A stretch of 64,000 nt of DNA from Planomonospora sp. ID82291. GTDB lineage: Bacteria > Actinomycetota > Actinomycetes > Streptosporangiales > Streptosporangiaceae. The DNA lies in NCBI RefSeq assembly GCF_015711645.1, contig NZ_JABTEX010000002.1:1736001-1800000 (forward strand), given 5' to 3'. Shown here piece after piece: positions 60,028-64,000 of this stretch (position 1 is its first letter; every line of letters starts with the position of its first letter). A model generated the notes under the pieces. It was not told the origin of the DNA. It searched no databases and saw only the letters and a list, made by a program, of their open reading frames with translations. Made by a program: the position numbers and the translations under genes.

Positions 60028-60144
60028 ACGGCCAATCTAACCGTCCGTTCCCGCGATCTCCCGGAGGCGGGTCCGGAAGGGGCCGCGCGGTACGTGCCCG
60101 GGTCACGGCACGGCGGTGCGACGGTGCGGAGACGGCGGGAAAGG

Positions 60145-60181
60145 GGCCGGGCCGGTCCGCGCGAGGCGGACCGGCCCGGCC
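60145..60181 (-). terminator. 16-bp perfect hairpin downstream of dlaT/sucB
   Basis: GGCCGGGCCGGTCCGC (60145-60160) pairs perfectly with 60166-60181 around a 5-nt loop (GCGAG). It begins 15 bases beyond the dlaT stop, reading on the minus strand, and is followed there by CCCCTTTCCC. This is the strongest hairpin in the window and a clear intrinsic-type terminator. Confidence 0.8.
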
Positions 60182-60196
60182 GGGGAGAACGGGGGA

Positions 60197-61672
60197 CTAG
60201 GCGTTGAGGCCCAGCTGGTTCTCGAAGCGGCCCTCCTCGAGACGGCGCTTGATCGTCGTCAGGAAGCGGGCGGCGTCGGCGCCGTCGACCAGGCGGTGGT
60301 CGTAGCTGAGGCCGAGGTAGACCATCGAGCGGACGGCGATGACCTCGCCGTCGGGGGTGTCGACCACGACCGGGCGCTTGACGACCGCGCCGGTGCCCAG
60401 CATGCCGACCTGCGGCTGGTTGAGGATCGGCGTGTCGAACAGCGCGCCGCGGCTGCCGGTGTTGGTCAGCGTGAACGTGCCGCCGGTGATCTCGTCCGGG
60501 CTCACCTTGTTGCTGCGGGTGCGCTCGGCCAGATCGGCGATCTTGCGGGCCAGACCGGCGATGTTGAGGTCGCCGGCGTTCTTGATCACCGGGACGAGCA
60601 GGCCGCGCTCGGTGTCCGTGGCGAAGCCGAGGTGCTCGACGTCGAAGTAGGTGACCTCGTTGGTCTCGCTGTTGATCGTGGCGTTCAGCTTGGGGTGCTG
60701 CTTGAGCGCCTCGACGGTCGCCAGGGCGAAGAACGGCATGAAGGAGAGCTTGACGCCCTCGCGCCGCTGGAACTCGCCCTTGGCCTGGTCGCGCAGGCGC
60801 GCGATCCTGGTGACGTCGACCTCGACCACCGTGGTGAGCTGCGCCGAGACCTGCAGCGACTCGACCATGCGCTTGGCGATGGTCTGCCGCAGGCGGGACA
60901 TCTTCTCGGTGCGGCCGCGCAGGGTCGTGTCCACCGCGACCGGCTCGGGGGCCGGAGCGGCGGCCGGGGCCGGGGCGGCGGCCTGCGGGGCGGGCGCGGC
61001 GGCGGCCGGGGCCGGGGTCCGCTCGCGCTGGGCGCGCGCGGCCTCCAGGACGTCCTGCTTGCGGATGCGGCCGCCGACGCCGGTGCCGTTCAGGCTGTCG
61101 AGGTCCACGTTGTGCTCGCCGGCGAGCTTGCGGACCAGCGGCGTGACGTAGGGGCTCTCGGCGGACGGCTGGGGAGCCGCGGCCGGGGCCTGGGGCGCGG
61201 GAGCAGCCTGCGGCGCGGGCGGGGCCTGGGGCGCGGGCGCCGGAGCCGCGGCCTGCGGGGCCGGGGCGGGCGCGGGAGCCGGGGCCGGGGGCGCGGGCGG
61301 GGCCGCCGGGGCGGCGGGGGCCTGCGGGGCGGGCTGCGGGATCGAGGAGATCGGCGCCTGCGGGGCGGGCTCCGGCTCCGGCGCGAGGGCCGGGGCCGCC
61401 GGAGCCTCCGCGGGGGCGGTGGCGCCCTCGGTGGCGTTCTCGTCGATGAGGGCGAGCTCGGTGCCGACCTCGACGGTCTCGTCCTCGGCAACGATGATCT
61501 TGGTGAGGATTCCGGCCGCGGGCGACGGGATCTCGGTGTCCACCTTGTCGGTGGACACCTCCAGGAGCGGCTCGTCGGCCTCGACGCGCTCGCCCTCCTT
61601 CTTCAGCCAGCGGGTGACGGTGCCCTCGGTGACGCTCTCGCCGAGCTGGGGCATCTGTACGGACTTCGGCAT
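60197..61672 (-). CDS. dlaT: 2-oxoacid dehydrogenase E2 acyltransferase (dihydrolipoamide acyltransferase)
   Basis: The product has 491 residues. It is the core of a pyruvate and/or 2-oxoglutarate dehydrogenase complex. One lipoyl domain (residues 1-75) has the lipoylated Lys43 in [15 protein letters not shown] long Ala/Pro-rich linker (about 80-195) follows. A peripheral-subunit-binding domain ([35 protein letters not shown]) and the catalytic domain, with [15 protein letters not shown] (catalytic His) and [20 protein letters not shown], complete it. Often annotated sucB; in M. tuberculosis the equivalent Rv2215 serves both complexes. ATG 61672 follows GAGAAGACACC. It lies 35 bp downstream of lpd; LipA and LipB supply its cofactor. 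Confidence 0.96.
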   Translation of the reverse strand: MPKSVQMPQLGESVTEGTVTRWLKKEGERVEADEPLLEVSTDKVDTEIPSPAAGILTKIIVAEDETVEVGTELALIDENATEGATAPAEAPAAPALAPEPEPAPQAPISSIPQPAPQAPAAPAAPPAPPAPAPAPAPAPQAAAPAPAPQAPPAPQAAPAPQAPAAAPQPSAESPYVTPLVRKLAGEHNVDLDSLNGTGVGGRIRKQDVLEAARAQRERTPAPAAAAPAPQAAAPAPAAAPAPEPVAVDTTLRGRTEKMSRLRQTIAKRMVESLQVSAQLTTVVEVDVTRIARLRDQAKGEFQRREGVKLSFMPFFALATVEALKQHPKLNATINSETNEVTYFDVEHLGFATDTERGLLVPVIKNAGDLNIAGLARKIADLAERTRSNKVSPDEITGGTFTLTNTGSRGALFDTPILNQPQVGMLGTGAVVKRPVVVDTPDGEVIAVRSMVYLGLSYDHRLVDGADAARFLTTIKRRLEEGRFENQLGLNA

Positions 61673-61707
61673 GGTGTCTTCTCTCGCGTTCCGAGTGAGG
61701 GCTTCGA

Positions 61708-63087
61708 CTAGTTGTGGACGTGCAGCGGCTTGCCGGCCAGGGCGAGCATCGCCTCGCCGACGGCCTCCGACTGGGTCGGGTGGGCGTGGATGAGCTGGGC
61801 GACCTCGGAGGGCAGGGCCTCCCAGTTGTAGATCAGCTGGCCCTCGGTGACGAGCTCGCCGATGCGGCGGCCCACCATGTGGATGCCGAGGACCGGGCCG
61901 TCCTTCTGCGCGATGACCTTCACCGCGCCCTGGGTGCCCAGGATCTGGCTCTTGGGGTTGCCCGCGAGGTCGTAGGTCATCTCCACGATCTCGTGGCCCT
62001 TCTCCCGGGCCTGGGCCGAGGTGATGCCGATCGAGGCGACCTCGGGGTCGGAGTAGGTGATGCGGGGCACGCCGTCGTAGTCGATCGCGGGCGGGTTGAG
62101 CCCGGCGATGTGCTCGGCCACCATGATGCCCTCGGCGAAGCCGGCGTGGGCGAGCTGCAGGGTCGGGATCAGGTCGCCGACCGCGTAGACGCCCGGCACG
62201 CTGGTCTGGCAGTGCTCGTCGACGACCACGGTGCCGCGCTCGATGGCGACGCCGTTCTCCTCGAAGCCCATGCCGGCGGTGACGGCGCCGCGGCCGACGG
62301 CCACCAGCAGCAGCTCGGCCTCCAGGGTCTTGCCGTTGGCCAGGCTGACGACCACGCCGGTGTCGGTGGTCTTGACGCCCTCGAAGAAGACGCCCAGCTC
62401 CTGCTTGATGCCGCGGCGGCGGAAGGCGCGCTCCAGCAGCTTGGAGCTGGACTCCTCCTCCAGCGGGAGCAGGTGCGGCAGGCCCTCGACGATCGTCACC
62501 TCGGCGCCGAAGGAGCGCCAGACGCTGGCGAACTCCACGCCGATGACGCCGCCGCCGAGGACGACCACCGAGGCCGGCACGCGGTCGAGCGTGAGCGCGT
62601 GCTCGCTGGTGATGATGCGCTCGCCGTCGATCTCCAGGCCGGGCAGCGACCGGGGCGCCGAGCCCGTGGCCAGCACGATGGTGCGGCCCTCGTAGACGGC
62701 GTCGCCCACGGCGATGCGGTTGGGGCCGACCATGCGGCCCTCGCCCTCGACGATCGTGATGCCCTTGCTCTTGAGCAGGCCCTGCACGCCCTTCCAGGCG
62801 CGGGTGACGATCTTGTCCTTGAACGCGTGGACGGCGGGGACGTCGATGCCCTCGAAACGGGCCTTGACGCCGTAGCTCTCGCTCTCGCGCGTCTCGTCGG
62901 CCACCTCCGCCGAGTGCAGGAGGGCCTTGGTGGGGATGCATCCCCGGTGCAGGCACGTGCCGCCGATCTTGTCCTTCTCGATCAGCACGACCGTCTTGCC
63001 CAGCTCGGCCGCCCGCAGAGCGCAGGCATACCCACCGCTACCGCCACCCAGGACGACGATGTCGTAGGGGCCGCTGCCATCAGCCAC
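61708..63087 (-). CDS. lpd: Dihydrolipoamide dehydrogenase (E3)
   Basis: The product has 459 residues. This flavoprotein re-oxidises the dihydrolipoyl groups of 2-oxoacid dehydrogenase complexes with NAD. The FAD site is [20 protein letters not shown]. The redox-active disulfide is in [17 protein letters not shown] (two Cys separated by four residues). The NAD site is [20 protein letters not shown], and [22 protein letters not shown] is the second FAD segment. The C-terminal active-site His-Glu pair is in [16 protein letters not shown] 63087 has AAGGAG eight bases upstream. It directly precedes the E2 gene (35 bp), an operon consistent with complex assembly. Confidence 0.97.
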   Translation of the reverse strand: MADGSGPYDIVVLGGGSGGYACALRAAELGKTVVLIEKDKIGGTCLHRGCIPTKALLHSAEVADETRESESYGVKARFEGIDVPAVHAFKDKIVTRAWKGVQGLLKSKGITIVEGEGRMVGPNRIAVGDAVYEGRTIVLATGSAPRSLPGLEIDGERIITSEHALTLDRVPASVVVLGGGVIGVEFASVWRSFGAEVTIVEGLPHLLPLEEESSSKLLERAFRRRGIKQELGVFFEGVKTTDTGVVVSLANGKTLEAELLLVAVGRGAVTAGMGFEENGVAIERGTVVVDEHCQTSVPGVYAVGDLIPTLQLAHAGFAEGIMVAEHIAGLNPPAIDYDGVPRITYSDPEVASIGITSAQAREKGHEIVEMTYDLAGNPKSQILGTQGAVKVIAQKDGPVLGIHMVGRRIGELVTEGQLIYNWEALPSEVAQLIHAHPTQSEAVGEAMLALAGKPLHVHN

Positions 63088-63203
63088 AGGAATGCTCCTT
63101 GTCGGATCGTTATGCCGCCGGGGCCGGCGTCTGACCGGGCCCCGGCAAGCGCATCTTTTCACTTGTCCGCACCGCGGGCGCCCTGCTCGCGCAGGGTTTG
63201 ACC

Positions 63204-64000
63204 TCAGCGCGCGTACTGCTCGGCGAGGCCGACGAGGGTCCGGGTGATCGCCCCGGTCCCGCCCTTCGGCGTGTAGCCGTGCGGCTCGCCCTTGTTGAAG
63301 GCGGGACCGGCCATGTCGATGTGCGCCCAGCGCACGCCCTCCGGAACGAACTCCCGCAGGAAGATGGCCGCGGTCAGCATGCCCCCGAAGCGCTCGGGGT
63401 GCAGGTTGGCGATGTCGGCGACGGGGGAGTCGAGCCCCTTGCGGAGCTCCTCGGGCAGGGGCATGCCCCAGGCGCTCTCGCCCTGCTCGCCGGCGATCCG
63501 GACGACCTCCTCGCGGAGCTCGTCGTCGCCCGCCATGACGCCGGCCGTCCGCCAGCCGAGTGCGACGATCTGCGCGCCGGTGAGGGTCGCGACGTCCACG
63601 ATCAGGTCGGGGGAGTCCTCGCCCGCGCGCGCGATGCCGTCGATCAGGACCAGGCGGCCCTCGGCGTCGGTGTCGAGCACCTCCACGGTCTTGCCCGCGT
63701 AGCTGGTGAACACGTCCGACGGGCGCTGGGCGGTGCCGCTCGGCATGTTCTCGGCCAGGCACAGGTAGCCGACGGCGTTGACCTTCAGGCCCAGCCGGGC
63801 GATCGCGACGAGTGCGCCGAAGACCGCGCCCGCGCCGCCCATGTCGGACTTCATCCAGTCCATCGAGGCGGTCGGCTTGAGCGACAGGCCGCCGGAGTCG
63901 AAGGTGATGCCCTTGCCGACGAACGCGACCGTCTTGGCGGCCTCCGGGTGGCTGTAGGCGAGCCGGACCAGGCGGGGCGGGTTGACCGAGCCCTGGCCGA
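63204..64000 (-). CDS. pepA: Leucyl aminopeptidase (M17 family), 5' end beyond window
   Basis: The C-terminal 265 residues of a cytosolic aminopeptidase that removes N-terminal residues from peptides. The M17 metal and catalytic motifs are present: VGKGITFDSGGLSLKP (metal Lys and Asp), MKSDMGGAGAV, the signature DTDAEGRLVL (metal Asp and Glu, catalytic Arg), and the C-terminal WAHIDMAGPAFNKGEPHGY. The reading continues past base 64000, so the N-terminal domain is missing here. It corresponds to Rv2213 (pepB), which also stands near dlaT in M. tuberculosis. lpd starts about 115 bp downstream of its stop in the same orientation. Confidence 0.95.
   Translation of the reverse strand, partial: GQGSVNPPRLVRLAYSHPEAAKTVAFVGKGITFDSGGLSLKPTASMDWMKSDMGGAGAVFGALVAIARLGLKVNAVGYLCLAENMPSGTAQRPSDVFTSYAGKTVEVLDTDAEGRLVLIDGIARAGEDSPDLIVDVATLTGAQIVALGWRTAGVMAGDDELREEVVRIAGEQGESAWGMPLPEELRKGLDSPVADIANLHPERFGGMLTAAIFLREFVPEGVRWAHIDMAGPAFNKGEPHGYTPKGGTGAITRTLVGLAEQYAR

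Noticed and set aside
1-64000. tRNA, rRNA, prophage or replication origin
   Set aside because: Looked for and not found: no cloverleaf-like segment with a recognisable T-loop, no rRNA sequence, and no phage structural, integrase or DnaA-box cluster was seen by eye. A covariance-model scan would be needed to be certain for tRNAs.

Overview
The window comes from a high-GC actinomycete. The signs are extreme third-position GC, frequent GTG and TTG starts, a predicted coenzyme F420 reductase and an F420/LLM-type oxidoreductase, a GlnE adenylyltransferase with an adenylylatable GlnA, and GlnR-type boxes. The run pepA - lpd - dlaT/sucB - TIGR01777 protein - lipB - lipA - DUF4191 - RDD - glnA - glnE - glnA2 - panB has the same order as the Mycobacterium tuberculosis Rv2213-Rv2225 block and the Streptomyces equivalent. 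Here it is opened up by several accessory insertions. A Streptosporangiaceae-like host is my inference and is not shown by a marker gene. No rRNA, tRNA, CRISPR array or plasmid/phage module was recognised.

Layout. 1-2.4 kb: a truncated purine permease, then two decayed genes fused end to end (a xanthine dehydrogenase piece and an AfsR-like SARP piece). 2.4-4.5 kb: an intergenic region, a 50-residue secreted peptide gene, and a divergent XRE-TPR regulator 55 bp away. 4.5-7.9 kb: copper/cytochrome oxidase assembly genes (CopC, CopD-CtaG fusion) and a stand-alone HATPase. 7.9-14 kb: map, a small conserved protein, a cyclase-family hydrolase, the F420:NADP reductase npdG, and a MocR regulator divergent from a Cys/Met-type PLP lyase. 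14.1-16.2 kb: a LacI regulator divergent from an SDR, with a perfect palindromic operator between them. 16.5-19.5 kb: a DUF2278/lamin-tail gene split by a complete IS607-type element (serine recombinase, TnpB, predicted omega RNA). 19.5-28 kb: a threonine dehydratase-like gene, panB, two MFS exporters, TetR, Uma2 and nadE.

28-38 kb is the most accessory part. It holds a small secreted Gly/Ser/Asn protein; a signalling operon of two paralogous membrane histidine kinases flanking an unusual SARP-receiver-LuxR fusion regulator; an MFS/ArsR pair; and a degenerate terpene-synthase-like gene carrying a His-Gly minisatellite. 38-47 kb: a GlnR-boxed glnA2-type gene with a structured leader, a translationally coupled CPBP protease-kinase-regulator operon, a hot-dog protein and glnE. 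47-64 kb: a membrane protein, an LLM oxidoreductase, small secreted and regulatory genes, an orphan FtsX permease, glnA with a four-half-site GlnR box, the lipoate genes, dlaT/sucB, lpd, and the 3' part of pepA, which runs off the right end.

How the genes work together. glnA, glnE and the glnA2-type gene form a nitrogen-assimilation group, with GlnR boxes in front of both synthetase genes. lipB and lipA supply the lipoyl cofactor for the E2 encoded 1.9 kb away, and lpd re-oxidises it. The leading candidates for undescribed biology are the secreted-peptide/XRE-TPR pair, the two-kinase SARP-receiver hybrid system, the TnpB element whose guide and empty site can be read off the disrupted gene, the His-Gly terpene-synthase relative, and a LipB that lacks its usual catalytic lysine.
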